A stretch of 64,000 nucleotides of DNA from Mesostigma viride (GCA_009746045.1 RPFO01000026.1:1828747-1892746), one strand, 5' to 3'. Shown: positions 42,701 through 52,802, counted from the first letter of the stretch. Numbers and translations: made by a program. The notes: generated by a model not told the origin, from the letters alone.

Positions 42701-45050
42701 TTTCTGTGCACACCCGCGAGCGATCTCTCCATGGACCGAGCTGCTGCCTGGGCAACCGAGAAGGGACTAAGTCTCGGTGGGTCAGACCTAACATGCCCCC
42801 TTCAACATGAGCATGCAAGTCCGCAGTGAACGCCATCAACCGGCACGCACCTTGACCTTAAATCGGCACGCACCATCTGACCTTCAACCCCAAACATATC
42901 CAGAGCACACTCACCAAGTTCCCTTCTAGAGGTCTGCACTGGCACAATCAAAAGGTGCCGCCAATGACTCAACATCATGCCACAGCACAGGCCATTCACA
43001 TCAGAATTCAACTCCATGGAAGCTCGGGCACACAAATTACAACCAAGGCATTTTAGGCTATTCCCGCTCCAATCCCAGTAGAGGCAACCTGACCCAGACT
43101 ATGCACAAATGGGCTGTTAGTCTGCTACTGTTGCCTCCTCCCACATCTACAGAAATAGTCGGCGCATGGACAGAGCTCAAAGCAAGAAGACACGGGATAA
43201 TGCCACTGTCAGGCCAGCTCTGCCAGCCCCTGTCAGGCACATCTAACAGGCCTGTAAGCTATCACATGAATGAACAACGCACATCCTGTCCACATCAAGC
43301 CCAATGGAACCTCCGCATGACACGCACTGCCTGAAAGAAACGCCATACACAAGTCACACGCCACTGCAACCTTGCTTAGCGGGTCACCATCCCACAACCC
43401 ATTCAAATGTGCAATCTCAGCTTAGACACCGCCTTGCAACTTCGTCAGATGTAGAGGCAAACTCTATCATCAACTCATAGACAGTACGGAGCAACCCTAG
43501 CAACAAAAAACAGATGAAAAACCACAGATAAAAAACAGAGAGAACCCATCGGAGGAAGTCTTTAGAGAAAACACGCCCCCTTCCCAGGTTTATAAAAGAC
43601 AAAGACACTTAGTCCAAGTAAGTCTCCAGTCATTGACACATAGAAAAACAGCGAGGGACATCTCATCACTGTCCGCTCATAAACAACTGCCTTCATCTCA
43701 GCTGCCCAACCATAACCGGCAGCCACAAACATTAGCATGCCACACCGAGGCACCACGCATCATCCAATGAACGCCAAGCGCCAAGTGTGACAGCCACTCA
43801 TTCATTAACAAATTCCAAATAGTCACCACATGGCACGTTCAAGTAGAGCGTCACACTCACTCCCAGATAATACAAGGCTCACTCGACTCAGTGATACAGT
43901 TTCGTTCTCAGATTCCACTGCACCAATATTGCCCCAATGCGCAGGATGCACCACGGCTGGTTCAGGCAGACCACCATACCCAGTCACACACGAGTTAATG
44001 CCAGGGCCTCTCACAATCACCATCACCACTGGTATCCCAACTCTCTGTCCCAGCAGGGCACAGCCCAACACCGCACATGCCCATATGGTATAAAATGCAA
44101 CCGTTACCTGGGAGAACGCTGAACAGCGCAGCCAGTACACTGTTCTTGACATGGCTGAAATGGAGAACAGAACACTAAGAGCAGGCACACTCAGCGGCCT
44201 TCAGTTGGCGCAAGCATCCCAAAGCCGGTAGCACATAGCTCATGGTGCTGCAAACAAGGAACAAGATGAAGCAAGCTTCTTCTCGGTACAGGCAACTTTC
44301 ATCACATGCATAAACTTTATTTGAGTACGCTTAGCACCCAGGCTGAGAAGGAAGCCACCAGCCGAATCAAAAGAACAAATTATACATTGCAAGTCGTCAT
44401 GGACTTGCTGGAGTACTAGCAATTTCGGCGCAGAAGAAGAAGCGCAGATAACGTCGAATAACAGACTTTTGTAACACACACAGAGCCTACGTTTCCTGCA
44501 CAAAGTCTTGCCCGTAGGCAACCACAACGTCTCGAGACAAGACAATAGTGCCCAGTTGACGCAGAGAAATAGCTAGCATACTGCATGCAGCAAGTAACGA
44601 CCCAAGAAAACTGCATTCCGACAATCAGCATGACGAGCATGACCCACAAGAGATCATCTCAGTCTATTTCGTTTGGGATACACAGCGCACAGTTACGGAA
44701 TCTATTGCGAACTCAATCGACACGGCTATCATAATAAATCCATTAGCATTCTTAAAGGACAAGCGCACAGAGAGAGATTCTGGCGCAATTCAGTCGGTCA
44801 GTCGAGACGACCCGAAATTCCAGGCACATCGCCTACCGAGCTCCGTTTCAGATCGAATTGTCGCAGCTTCAAGCAGCCAATCAGGAGTAGCTCGCCAAGA
44901 TAGCAGAGGACATTTCCTTCGTCACTTCCGTTTACATTACCGCTAGAAAGTGTAAAATTCCGTTAGAAATTCCGCATCGTTTTCTCTTGGACAAATGCCG
45001 CCATGGTCAACTGACGCTTTCAGCTAAAACAAGAACCCCAACCTAGTACA
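39748..45050. other. Interior of the LTR element, non-coding
   Basis: CA-rich on the + strand. A possible short exon on the minus strand (about 44945-44820, reading GNVLCYLGELLLIGCLKLRQ between AG and GT) lies near the right LTR, but no neighbouring exons confirm it. A 31-bp piece of the Penelope-associated repeat (GAGACAACCAGCGCAGGCC) occurs at 40070-40100. Confidence 0.5.
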
Positions 45051-45606
45051 TGTTAAATAAAGCATCAATTACAAGCTTAAGGAGTTGGCGAAGATCCTCG
45101 AAGATGATGGTAGTGGGTATTGTGCTCAGATCCATACTAAGCCCGCAGCCCTTAGGCCCGTAGGTGCGCGCGCTCACATGGTGATTGCGCCCCAAAAATG
45201 TAATGACGGCTGCCTTTGTGGATCATCACCGCAACGCATCAGCTCAACCACAAGACACACATACCGCGAACTGAAGCTATCAACGCGACGCCACAAAGTA
45301 CCCAGAAATAGAGCGATACCACCGGAAGTAGTAAAACTGCACAAGTACCGGCGCGGCGCCACACACATCGGCCACAGCCGAAAGTACTCAACTTCCGATC
45401 ACTGACAGACTTCCGCCCACTCGATTAGTCACAATACCATATCAACACATAGCCCACATCAGCTCATCAAATACCAACACTCATCAACACAGACAAGATG
45501 GGTGAACACAAACTTGTATGAATTACCACCAGTTGGTTAATGCACCAATCAACACAGGTTGTTATAGGTTACCCACCAATGTGACTGCGAGCCATAAAAG
45601 ACAACA
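45051..45606 (-). repeat. LTR (right)
   Basis: 556 bp, near-identical to 39193-39747. Its outer end abuts GGGCA, the target duplication. Confidence 0.88.
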
Positions 45607-46016
45607 GGGCAGGGTTGCCACCTGCTCATAGATGTCTCCGTGGCTTGGCCGCTCTCCGGTCGCCACATCCTCCGGGCGGCTGTGGATGCCGGCGCTGCTG
45701 CCGCTGTGGCTGAGCTAGCTTCAAGTTGCTGGGTAGCTTACTCCCCAGCTGCGAGGCCGATGTGGACCGGCGCACCGTATCTCCCTCGCCTGGCACGCTT
45801 TGTGCCAATACCGGGCCCTGTGGCGCAAGCCCTTGGGCAAGCTAGAGAAACAGGACCAGTTTTACTGTTAAGGTCCTGGTCCTCCCTGTTCTTACGTACG
45901 GCCGGGCCGAGACGTGGACTCTCACTGCCGACCTTGCCAACAAGCTGGATGGAGTTCAACAAGGGTCTATGCCATCATGCATATTTCGCCCCTAACTTCT
46001 CAAACATTGCCTGAGC
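45607..46016 (+). pseudogene. LINE reverse-transcriptase C-terminal region, right part
   Basis: Continues the frame broken at 39192: after removing the LTR element and one GGGCA the frame reads ...LDYDGQGCHLLIDVSVAWPL and stays open for about 135 more codons to a stop at 46012. A different frame at 45880-45975 carries LPVLTYGRAETWTLTADL, the familiar L-YG-E-WTL motif of LINE proteins, so the copy also has frameshifts. Confidence 0.55.
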
Positions 46017-46365
46017 TGACATTCTGAAAATGCGAGGGGCTGATCGACTGTAGCCCTTCAACACCTATGTAGCTTTCAGGAACTGCTGAGGGATGTGAAC
46101 ATTTTGCCCAGACTCTGGGAGTGGAGACTACATACTGTATGTAGTCTGGTGTCACCTGACCATGCCACACTTGTTGCGCTAGCCATCTCAGACAGGTGAG
46201 CCTTTCCGAAGAAAGCCCTTTTAATGTCTGAAGCCTTGCATACATATCCTCAACCTCGTTTTCAGGATCATACTCATCGTTCCTGCATTTTCCTCTTCCA
46301 CGCAGGTTGTGGCTTTTTTGAAAGCCACGAATGTACCCGGGGATGGGACGCTTCGGCTGCCTCAA
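46000..46365 (-). CDS. Hypothetical protein fragment
   Basis: 121 codons starting MRQPKRPIPGYIRGFQKSHN, with an acidic patch (NDEYDPENEVEDMY) followed by LSSERLTCLRWLAQQVWHGQ. The composition looks protein-like and unlike a repeat shadow. I do not recognise a family. It could belong with the minus-strand frame at 46608-46997. Confidence 0.25.
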   Translation of the reverse strand: MRQPKRPIPGYIRGFQKSHNLRGRGKCRNDEYDPENEVEDMYARLQTLKGLSSERLTCLRWLAQQVWHGQVTPDYIQYVVSTPRVWAKCSHPSAVPESYIGVEGLQSISPSHFQNVSSGNV

Positions 46366-46607
46366 TGCCTACACATTCAATACGATGTCCCCCTCTCACC
46401 TTCCTCCATCATTCCGCTCACATTGCACTACGTGTCTGTGTTTTGTTCTTTTTCTTGTTCTCGTTTGTTTTGCTGTTCTTGTCCTTTTTCTTTTACTCTT
46501 ACTGCATGAGGGAGCTAGGCTGGGCTGCGCGCTGTGTGTGCTACTCTCGTGTTTTTCTGTGGGCACTTGAGAGACTAACCAAGGATCGGGCCCCCCACAC
46601 GGCAATA

Positions 46608-46997
46608 TCAGCCTTTGCTTTTGTTTACCCTCCCATATCTCTTTACAAACGCCAAAAAAACACAAAGGCAGGAGCACGGTGACTCATCTGGAACATGAAG
46701 AAGGGAAATCTTTTCGTTACAGGAAAGAGGTGTCAAGTATGACAATTGGAAGGCCCCCGCCACTGGGAATCCACATGTTCCGAGTCCATTCAGCTGTGTT
46801 GTTAGCCACATCCTGCCCCGGGGAGATGCATCATGGACCACCGCTATCGCGTAACGGGTGTTACGCAGTGAATATTGACTTACCTCAATATGCTCCGCTC
46901 TGGTTCTATTTGATGTCTTAGCTCTCAGTGCATCTGAATCATCATGAAACACCTTATGACTTTCTGGCATGCTCTTACCCTCCACAGAATACGGCAA
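46608..46997 (-). CDS. Hypothetical protein fragment
   Basis: 129 codons starting MPYSVEGKSMPESHKVFHDD, with no motif I recognise. It overlaps the start of the Penelope-like element on the other strand by 50 bp, so at most one of the two is a real coding start. Confidence 0.2.
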   Translation of the reverse strand: MPYSVEGKSMPESHKVFHDDSDALRAKTSNRTRAEHIEVSQYSLRNTRYAIAVVHDASPRGRMWLTTQLNGLGTCGFPVAGAFQLSYLTPLSCNEKISLLHVPDESPCSCLCVFLAFVKRYGRVNKSKG

Positions 46998-47612
46998 TCC
47001 AGTGGCATTGATTACCGGAAGTACACTGCTATTTCTCGGCAGTTCCCCTATCGTATCTCCTCACAGGCATGGCGGAAGCGTTGTCGCATCAACACGCGCC
47101 ATAACCATCACTGCAAGGATGACCATACTCTACGTCGCCTCCGGCGCTTACAGCGCACGCATTTGTCGCTTACCAACTCCACTCGCCCACACCCCGTAAG
47201 CACCCGTCGCGTCATTTATGCCATTTACAACCGCAGGTACCCTCAGCGTATCTACGTTGGCCAGACGCAACGGGATGCCTGGACGCGTTTTCAGGAACAT
47301 GTCCGAGCGGCACGCCGCCTTCATATTGGCCGCCCTGCCGCCAACGACGACACCCCCCTACATGGCGCCATGGCCCAATACGGGTGGTGGGATTGGCGAG
47401 TCGTCCCCTTGGAACATGTCCCCGGCACCTTTACCGGCGCCGCTTTTCGCAAAGCCGCAGGGCATCGGGAAACGTTTTGGAAACGAATGTTACATGCATT
47501 TCTGCCCCACGGTTTTTGCATTGAAGGCAAGTCAGTTTCAAAGCTCGGTCTCGCCGCCGCCCGCCTCCCCTCCGTCCCCGCCCTCTTATGTTCATCCGTG
47601 CCTGGCGTCTGA
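46944..47612 (+). CDS. GIY-YIG endonuclease domain of the Penelope-like element
   Basis: VIYAIYN...RIYVGQT (about residues 90-110) gives the GIY and YIG strands, and the Arg of TRFQEHVRAARR follows 10 residues later. HRETFWKRMLHAF supplies the metal-binding Glu and GFCIEGKS the closing loop. The basic region before it may bind DNA or RNA. The domain nicks target DNA to prime reverse transcription. Its frame ends at 47612, whereas the reverse transcriptase is one frame over; the switch must fall in the CCTCCCC-rich linker at 47540-47610, by ribosomal frameshift, splicing or mutation. The ATG at 46944 is the first in the open frame, but the true start may be later. Confidence 0.75.
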   Translation: MKHLMTFWHALTLHRIRQSSGIDYRKYTAISRQFPYRISSQAWRKRCRINTRHNHHCKDDHTLRRLRRLQRTHLSLTNSTRPHPVSTRRVIYAIYNRRYPQRIYVGQTQRDAWTRFQEHVRAARRLHIGRPAANDDTPLHGAMAQYGWWDWRVVPLEHVPGTFTGAAFRKAAGHRETFWKRMLHAFLPHGFCIEGKSVSKLGLAAARLPSVPALLCSSVPGV

Positions 47613-50001
47613 AGCACAATCTCCACCCATATCGCCCCTATCCCCCAGCGTCACCCCGGCCCCTCCACCTTCCACACATGTGTCCACCGATCCTTCCCTT
47701 TACTCCACCAGTCTCCGCTGCTTACGTCACATGTCTCGGCTTATGCAACGCGGCAACTTTCATGCATCCTATCTCGAAGCCTGCAGCTTGAAGAAGCTTA
47801 CCAGCTTACACATCGCCGTCGGGTCGTGCTCCCCAGCTGATCTGCAAGTCCCCCGCTCCCATGCCACTAGTCTGCGAGGCCTTCTCTCACGTATCATTCG
47901 GCACCGTGTCAATGGGAATGCAGATGCACTGCGTCCGCGCCGTTTGCTGATCTCACCTTTCATTCATGCTGCGATGGATGAGCTGTGTTTGCCACACATT
48001 CTGCATTTGCCGCAAGTGCAGGCTGCGATGCCGCTCGTGGTGCGCAACACTTTCGGCACTCCCATTGCCGCCTGGCATTACTCTCCCACCTTGGGACAAA
48101 TGGTTTTCAGCAACGGGAAGGTCAGCCGCGATACAACGCCCACCGAGCTGGCCACCATCTTGGCAGGGCCCTGCCCCTGCCAACAACAACGGTATTTCAA
48201 GTACCTTGATCCCACCTCACAGCACGTCATGACCGCTGACCTCAGCATCCTGCCGAGCCACACGCTTGTAGACCTTTTTGCCAAAGGCACCAAGTTTCGG
48301 CCGTGGGTCCAGCGCACGTGTGCCAAAGAGGTGAATGCACTGCTCTCCACATCACTGCGCAAATTCTGCAATGCCATGTGCACGGACCTACAGCTTGCTC
48401 CCCTTGCCATGGAACCGTGGTTTCGCGCCGTCATTCACGAATGCAATGCACGTCTCACCAGGCTTGATTCCCGTCTCCAGCAGGTCCACCGCACCACCTG
48501 GCTCAACACCACAGATAAAGCACTTCTTGACCACTTCAAGCAGGACTTTATCATCACGTGTGTTGACAAGAGTGCCAACAACTTTGCTTTCATATGCAAG
48601 AAGCACTACCTTGCTACTTTGCAACACGAGTTGGCGTCCAGCCCTACCTATGTTCAACGTGCACAGTCCACCGCCAGTATCACTGCTGCTCATCGGGCTT
48701 TTCTGCACAGCCAAAACATTTTTGCTCGGGCATTCCTTAAGCGGCAGCGACGCGCCACCACCACTACGTTCCCATATCTGTATCTCACTCTTAAGCTGCA
48801 CAAAACTCCTGTTGCTTTGCGCACCATTGCTGCGTCGCATTCAGCCCCACTGATGCCTCTCTCGAAACTCATCTGCCATGCTTTGAATGCTCTTCTCCCC
48901 GAAGCCAATGCATTATGGGTGGAGGTGCTGTCGAATGCCGGGTATGAATGCGCTGGTAGTTGGATCGTCATAGACTCAGCCCAAGTACGCCTACGCCTTG
49001 CCGCCCTTAGCCGTTCTAAGACAGCAGCAGAGAAACGTATACCTATGCCCATAGCCACCTATGATTTCACCACTCTATATACCACACTAGATTTGCACGA
49101 TTTGAAAGCCCGTTTAGATAGCCTCCTTACTCGTCTGTATGCACGTAGGCCTCACGGGCGCAACCACCTGCACGTGCGTGTTTCTCAGACCAAGCCCACG
49201 GCAACGTGGCTCTCAGGGATCGCGGCAGGTGCTATCGTGCGGGATGGTTATAATTATATTATCACGAAGGCTGACCTTGTCCATTGGATCTCTTATCTTG
49301 TTGATAACACCTTCATCTGTTTTGCGGGCAATGTATACCAACAAGCTATCGGCATCCCTATGGGCACTAACTGTGCCGGGCTCCTTGCAAACCTCTATCT
49401 ATACACTTATGAGCTTGCATTCATGGAGAATCTCATTGCCTCAAACGATGATGTTCTCATCAGGCGTTTTATCCATACATGTCGATACATTGATGATGTC
49501 ATCGCTTTCGACAACCCTGATTTCGCAACCCATTTGTATATCACCGCTGGTCTGCCTGGCATCTACCCGCAAGCGTCCCTCACATTAAAGCTCACGTCGG
49601 AGGATACTCATTGCAATTACCTCGATCTTAACATTACCCATAACAAGAAGGGCTGGCGTACGGCTGTCTATGATAAGCGCAAGGATCCTAAATACCAGCA
49701 AATTCCTTTTATTCGTTACCCCGATATTCACAGTCTCCTTTCCCACACAGCAAAATATGGTGTTGTTCTTTCTCAGTTACATCGTTTTTCCCGTCTTTGT
49801 TCTTATCGTGTTGATTTCATCACGACTCTTGTTGAACTCTTGCAGCGTTTATTGGTCAAAGACTATGACCGAGCCATTATGCTCCGTCAAGTCCGATGTT
49901 TTTTGCAACGTCACCCACATCTGTTCGGTGCTGCCCCTTGGCACAAGCTCTACAAACAGGTCGTGGACCGGCTGGATCGCATAGTATCTCCGCACATCTG
50001 A
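47218..50001 (+). CDS. Penelope-type reverse transcriptase
   Basis: The frame is 927 codons, of which roughly the last 800 (from about 47600) are the real protein; the first 125 overlap the nuclease in another frame. Motif A is ATYDFTTLYTTL (about 49055), motif B is GIPMGTNCAGLLANLYLYTY (about 49350) and motif C is CRYIDDVI (about 49480) with the catalytic D-D pair; YLDLNI follows as motif D. The GIPMGTNCA form of motif B is characteristic of Penelope-like elements. The region before motif A, about 500 residues with PYLYLTLKLHKTP, holds the fingers. No inactivating stop lies in the core. It copies the element's RNA at nicked DNA. Confidence 0.88.
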   Translation: MPFTTAGTLSVSTLARRNGMPGRVFRNMSERHAAFILAALPPTTTPPYMAPWPNTGGGIGESSPWNMSPAPLPAPLFAKPQGIGKRFGNECYMHFCPTVFALKASQFQSSVSPPPASPPSPPSYVHPCLASEAQSPPISPLSPSVTPAPPPSTHVSTDPSLYSTSLRCLRHMSRLMQRGNFHASYLEACSLKKLTSLHIAVGSCSPADLQVPRSHATSLRGLLSRIIRHRVNGNADALRPRRLLISPFIHAAMDELCLPHILHLPQVQAAMPLVVRNTFGTPIAAWHYSPTLGQMVFSNGKVSRDTTPTELATILAGPCPCQQQRYFKYLDPTSQHVMTADLSILPSHTLVDLFAKGTKFRPWVQRTCAKEVNALLSTSLRKFCNAMCTDLQLAPLAMEPWFRAVIHECNARLTRLDSRLQQVHRTTWLNTTDKALLDHFKQDFIITCVDKSANNFAFICKKHYLATLQHELASSPTYVQRAQSTASITAAHRAFLHSQNIFARAFLKRQRRATTTTFPYLYLTLKLHKTPVALRTIAASHSAPLMPLSKLICHALNALLPEANALWVEVLSNAGYECAGSWIVIDSAQVRLRLAALSRSKTAAEKRIPMPIATYDFTTLYTTLDLHDLKARLDSLLTRLYARRPHGRNHLHVRVSQTKPTATWLSGIAAGAIVRDGYNYIITKADLVHWISYLVDNTFICFAGNVYQQAIGIPMGTNCAGLLANLYLYTYELAFMENLIASNDDVLIRRFIHTCRYIDDVIAFDNPDFATHLYITAGLPGIYPQASLTLKLTSEDTHCNYLDLNITHNKKGWRTAVYDKRKDPKYQQIPFIRYPDIHSLLSHTAKYGVVLSQLHRFSRLCSYRVDFITTLVELLQRLLVKDYDRAIMLRQVRCFLQRHPHLFGAAPWHKLYKQVVDRLDRIVSPHI

Positions 50002-50424
50002 ACCCTGTGATGCCAGATCTCCTTTGCGGCCGTTCCGAGCTTGGCACTGGATTCGTTGTCCACATCGTCGCGTCGCTGCCGCAACACGATGTTTTCTGAC
50101 ATCCGCGGGCTTTTGGTTCCCGCCGCACATTTGAAAGTGCTGTCCTCCGGCTTTTTGCCTTTGCACCGTGTGCAGTTCTTGGACGTTTGGAATCATGGCA
50201 TGGCTAACGTGATGACTGACTAGCTAGACCTTTTCAGTGGTTTTCCATTTGCGGGTATTTCCTCGTAAATGGTGGGAGAGCGATCGCAGCAATGGTGCTC
50301 ACCACTAGACACTCCCGGCCAGTTAGGCTAGAAACACACGCCCTGATCAAGCATGCTGTTTCCGGCCCCACCGTCTAGGTCATCTAGTCGCTCCACACGT
50401 AAGCCAGCCATAATTTCAATGCAC

Positions 50425-50565
50425 AAGGATACACATTTCCATCACCATTCATCTTCATCATCCTGAACGACTCGAAAACGCGGAAAAGATAACGGCAGGC
50501 TCGAGCTACCATGGTCCGGATTCTCCCGATTTCTGGCCTGCGCTGGTTGTCTCTTTGATAATCAT
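50425..50565 (-). repeat. 110-bp repeat at the Penelope 3' end
   Basis: Also present at 15346-15460 and 16250-16360 (+ strand), with short pieces at 15285, 16423 and 40070. On its own strand it has TAGCTCGAGCCTG and, 30 bp later, GTTCGAGTCG, which resemble weak A and B boxes, so a tRNA-derived origin is conceivable. Its fixed distance of 420-455 bp after the Penelope stop in two copies argues that it is part of that element. Confidence 0.6.
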
Positions 50566-50759
50566 TCCCCTGATTTATGTGACCCACAAAGACAGACAAC
50601 AATATATTTATAGAGGTTTGCTGAATGCCTGGCGTGTGTGTACAATTAACTATGCTTCTGTCAGATCAGTGGTCCCCTTCAGAACTCTGTCCCACATGCA
50701 GGGTCTGGCATGAAAAATAACTGACCCATCTGTTGCGCTGGCTTATTATGATTTGATTT

Positions 50760-50887
50760 GGCACGCCGCAAAGGTGAAAACCATTTGCGTTCAGTGCCGG
50801 TCCGCGGAAAACGCGATCGGCAAATGAATCCAGGCCGGAATCAAACTGGGGACCTCTCGCACCCACTTTTGCTGACTATAGGACGGA
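50760..50887 (-). repeat. tRNA-like repeat (copy 3), first segment
   Basis: Reads as the inverse of 33074-33210, including the B-box inverse GGAATCAAACTGGGGACC. It is broken at 50887 by the palindromic composite, continues at 51762-51775, is broken again by the CACTA element, and ends at 59309-59445. Confidence 0.7.
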
Positions 50888-51093
50888 AGTTACGTTGAAT
50901 AGTGCCGGAACCTTTTGCCGCCTGAGGCAAATCGGGCCGGAACACTATTTTGCCCGGAATAACCACTTCCGAGCACCCAAGTTAATTCGGCCGAATTAAC
51001 TTGGGTGCTCGGAAGTGGTTATTCCGGGCAAAATAGTGTTCCGGCCCGATTTGCCTCAGGCGGCAAAAGGTTCCGGCACTATTCAACGTAACT
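50888..51093. repeat. 206-bp perfect palindrome 1
   Basis: The two 103-bp arms match over essentially their whole length with no spacer. Confidence 0.95.
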
Positions 51094-51225
51094 AAAACCT
51101 GGCCTCGTGGAGGGGGGACGAAGAGCCCGAGACATCCGCCTAGGCCGCTGAGCACGCACCACTAAATGCGCCGGAGCTGCCTCAGTGAGGATTCGAACCC
51201 CTGACCTCCAAGGTGCACAGGTTTT

Positions 51226-51431
51226 AGTTACGTTGAATAGTGCCGGAACCTTTTGCCGCCTGAGGCAAATCGGGCCGGAACACTATTTTGCCCGGAATAA
51301 CCACTTCCGAGCACCCAAGTTAATTCGGCCGAATTAACTTGGGTGCTCGGAAGTGGTTATTCCGGGCAAAATAGTGTGACGGACCGATTTGCCTCAGTGG
51401 GCAAAAGGTTCCGGCACTATTTAACGTAACT
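51226..51431. repeat. 206-bp palindrome 2
   Basis: Same sequence as palindrome 1, with a few mismatches in the right arm (TGACGGACC for TTCCGGCCC; CAGTGGGC for CAGGCGGC). The right arm matches the variant at 59847. Confidence 0.95.
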
Positions 51432-51555
51432 AAAACCTGTGCAACTTGGAGGTCAGGGGTTCGAATCCGGACAGCTCCGGCGCATTTAGTGGTGCGTGCT
51501 CAGCGGCCTAGGCGGATGTCTCATATTCAACCCCCCCTCCACGAGGCCAGGTTTT

Positions 51556-51761
51556 AGTTACGTTAAATAGTGCCGGAACCTTTTGCCGCCTGAGGCAAAT
51601 CGGGCCGGAACACTATTTTGCCCGGAATAACCACTTCCGAGCACCCAAGTTAATTCGGCCGAATTAACTTGGGTGCTCGGAAGTGGTTATTCCGGGCAAA
51701 ATAGTGTTCCGGCCCGATTTGCCTCAGGCGGCAAAAGGTTCCGGCACTATTTAACGTAACT
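51556..51761. repeat. 206-bp perfect palindrome 3
   Basis: Same sequence as palindrome 1 with TTAAAT in place of TTGAAT near the ends. Confidence 0.95.
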
Positions 51762-51788
51762 ACGGACGCCTCCTGCACTAGGAAGGGG

Positions 51789-52075
51789 TCTGTGACATTT
51801 TGTGATATTTTTTTATCACAAAATGTCACTTTTGTGACATTTTGTGATAAAAAAATGATAAAACGTGACAAAATGTGACAAAATGTGATAAAACTGTGAC
51901 AAATTGTGATCGAGACATGTCATGATTGTGACAAAACGTGACAAACGTGATAAAACCAGCATATTTTGTGATAACGTCATTATCACAAAATGTCAAAGTG
52001 TCACAAAATGTCACAAACCCACAGAAAAACAAAATGTGATAAGGTGATAAATCACAACCACTCAGGGGGAGTGAT
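51789..52075. repeat. Left subterminal repeats of the CACTA element
   Basis: About 15 copies of TGTGACAAAATGTGATA-like motifs in both orientations. These are likely binding sites for the element's own DNA-binding protein. Confidence 0.75.
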
Positions 52076-52119
52076 ATATCACAAAGCACGCATAATGCAC
52101 ATCCGCAGCAAGGACGTGC

Positions 52120-52368
52120 GTGCATTGCGCAGCAGAGATGGAGAAGGAAAAGGCCAAGGTGGGACACGGCAAGGTGGCAATGCCAGGAGAGACAACACGT
52201 GCAGCGGTACGGGGCAAGCTTTCAAAGGATGACACCAAGAACTCGCCACTGAGAAAGTTCTTAATTGCAGGTGACAACTTGAAAAACCAGAGGGGGGTAC
52301 TGAAAGGAACTGACAAAACAAGCTGGAAACACCTCAGGTGCATGATAAAATGCACCACAATGTCATGA
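52120..52368 (+). CDS. Possible first exon of a CACTA-borne gene, Lys-rich
   Basis: After an ATG at 52138 the frame reads MEKEKAKVGHGKVAMPGETT, then DNLKNQRGVLKGTDKTSWKH. It lies directly inside the left subterminal repeats. A donor-like CTCAG|GTGCAT is present at about 52338. No family recognised; no following exon established. Confidence 0.25.
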   Translation: MHCAAEMEKEKAKVGHGKVAMPGETTRAAVRGKLSKDDTKNSPLRKFLIAGDNLKNQRGVLKGTDKTSWKHLRCMIKCTTMS

Positions 52369-52802
52369 GCCGTGGGAGACATGGTTTATTGCAAAATATC
52401 GACTGGGATGTTAAGAAAAACACCAATATTGAACATTCAGGGCAATCGTCATCACGGTCATCAAGTGTCAACCTCCGACCCATCGCTGGCCAAGCATCCA
52501 TCATGCTGATCAAAGGTGGCATCGTCAATATCTACACTAAATCACAACACTGCATCATGCATCCATTGCTCTGAGCTCACAACACTGGTATGATAAAATG
52601 GCAACGGGGAGTGAACATGTTCAGATGGCATGCAACAACCCGATGAAATGGCACAACTGATCAAATACGAACACCAACTGTATTGATACACACACAAGGA
52701 ACGGTGCACTCAAGCATGGCTGTGGGTGGTGTGCAAAATGGACACCCACAATCATCTCACAAATGCAATATAAAATCTGTTGACCGACAAGCACAACGGG
52801 GC

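Larger units (their letters stand above)
39193..45606 (-). mobile_element. LTR retrotransposon with no recognisable proteins
   Basis: Two LTRs of 555 and 556 bp, nearly identical apart from a short indel near 39280, start TGTTAAATAAAG and end AAAGACAACA. They are flanked by the 5-bp target duplication GGGCA (39188-39192 and 45607-45611). The 5.3-kb interior has no frame above 145 codons and no visible Gag, protease, reverse transcriptase or integrase motif. A purine-rich GGGAAAAATGGG next to the left LTR on the minus strand suggests minus orientation; a primer-binding site was not identified. Low LTR divergence means a recent insertion, so non-coding content is unlikely to be mere decay. This fits a large retrotransposon derivative moved by another element's proteins. 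Confidence 0.85.
46944..50580 (+). mobile_element. Penelope-like retroelement with N-terminal GIY-YIG nuclease
   Basis: A GIY-YIG module (46944-47612) precedes a Penelope-type reverse transcriptase (to 50001), and a 3' region of about 580 bp follows. Most Penelope-like elements carry GIY-YIG after the reverse transcriptase; the reverse order is known from the Naiad/Chlamys branch of green algae, protists and invertebrates. The 3' region ends with a 110-bp repeat (50425-50565, minus strand) that occupies the same place in the tandem fragment at 15280-16400. Confidence 0.8.
50888..51761. mobile_element. Palindromic composite: three 206-bp perfect palindromes and two inverted spacers
   Basis: Palindromes at 50888-51093, 51226-51431 and 51556-51761 start AGTTACGTT and end AACGTAACT, centred on AATTCGGCCGAATT. 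Between them lie spacers of 132 and 124 bp (51094-51225 and 51432-51555) that are reverse complements of each other, begin AAAACCTG and end CAGGTTTT, and carry a B-box-like GGTTCGAATCC. The whole composite is flanked by ACGGA (50883-50887 and 51762-51766), a 5-bp target duplication, so it moved as one unit. No protein is encoded. Confidence 0.85.

Noticed and set aside
44240-44545. Gene inside the LTR element on the minus strand
   Set aside because: The frame is short, without motifs, and neighbouring frames do not splice to it convincingly.
50300-50360. Hammerhead ribozyme near the Penelope 3' end (CTGATCA and GAAAC strings)
   Set aside because: The conserved CUGAUGA core is not present, and I could not fold three stems by eye.
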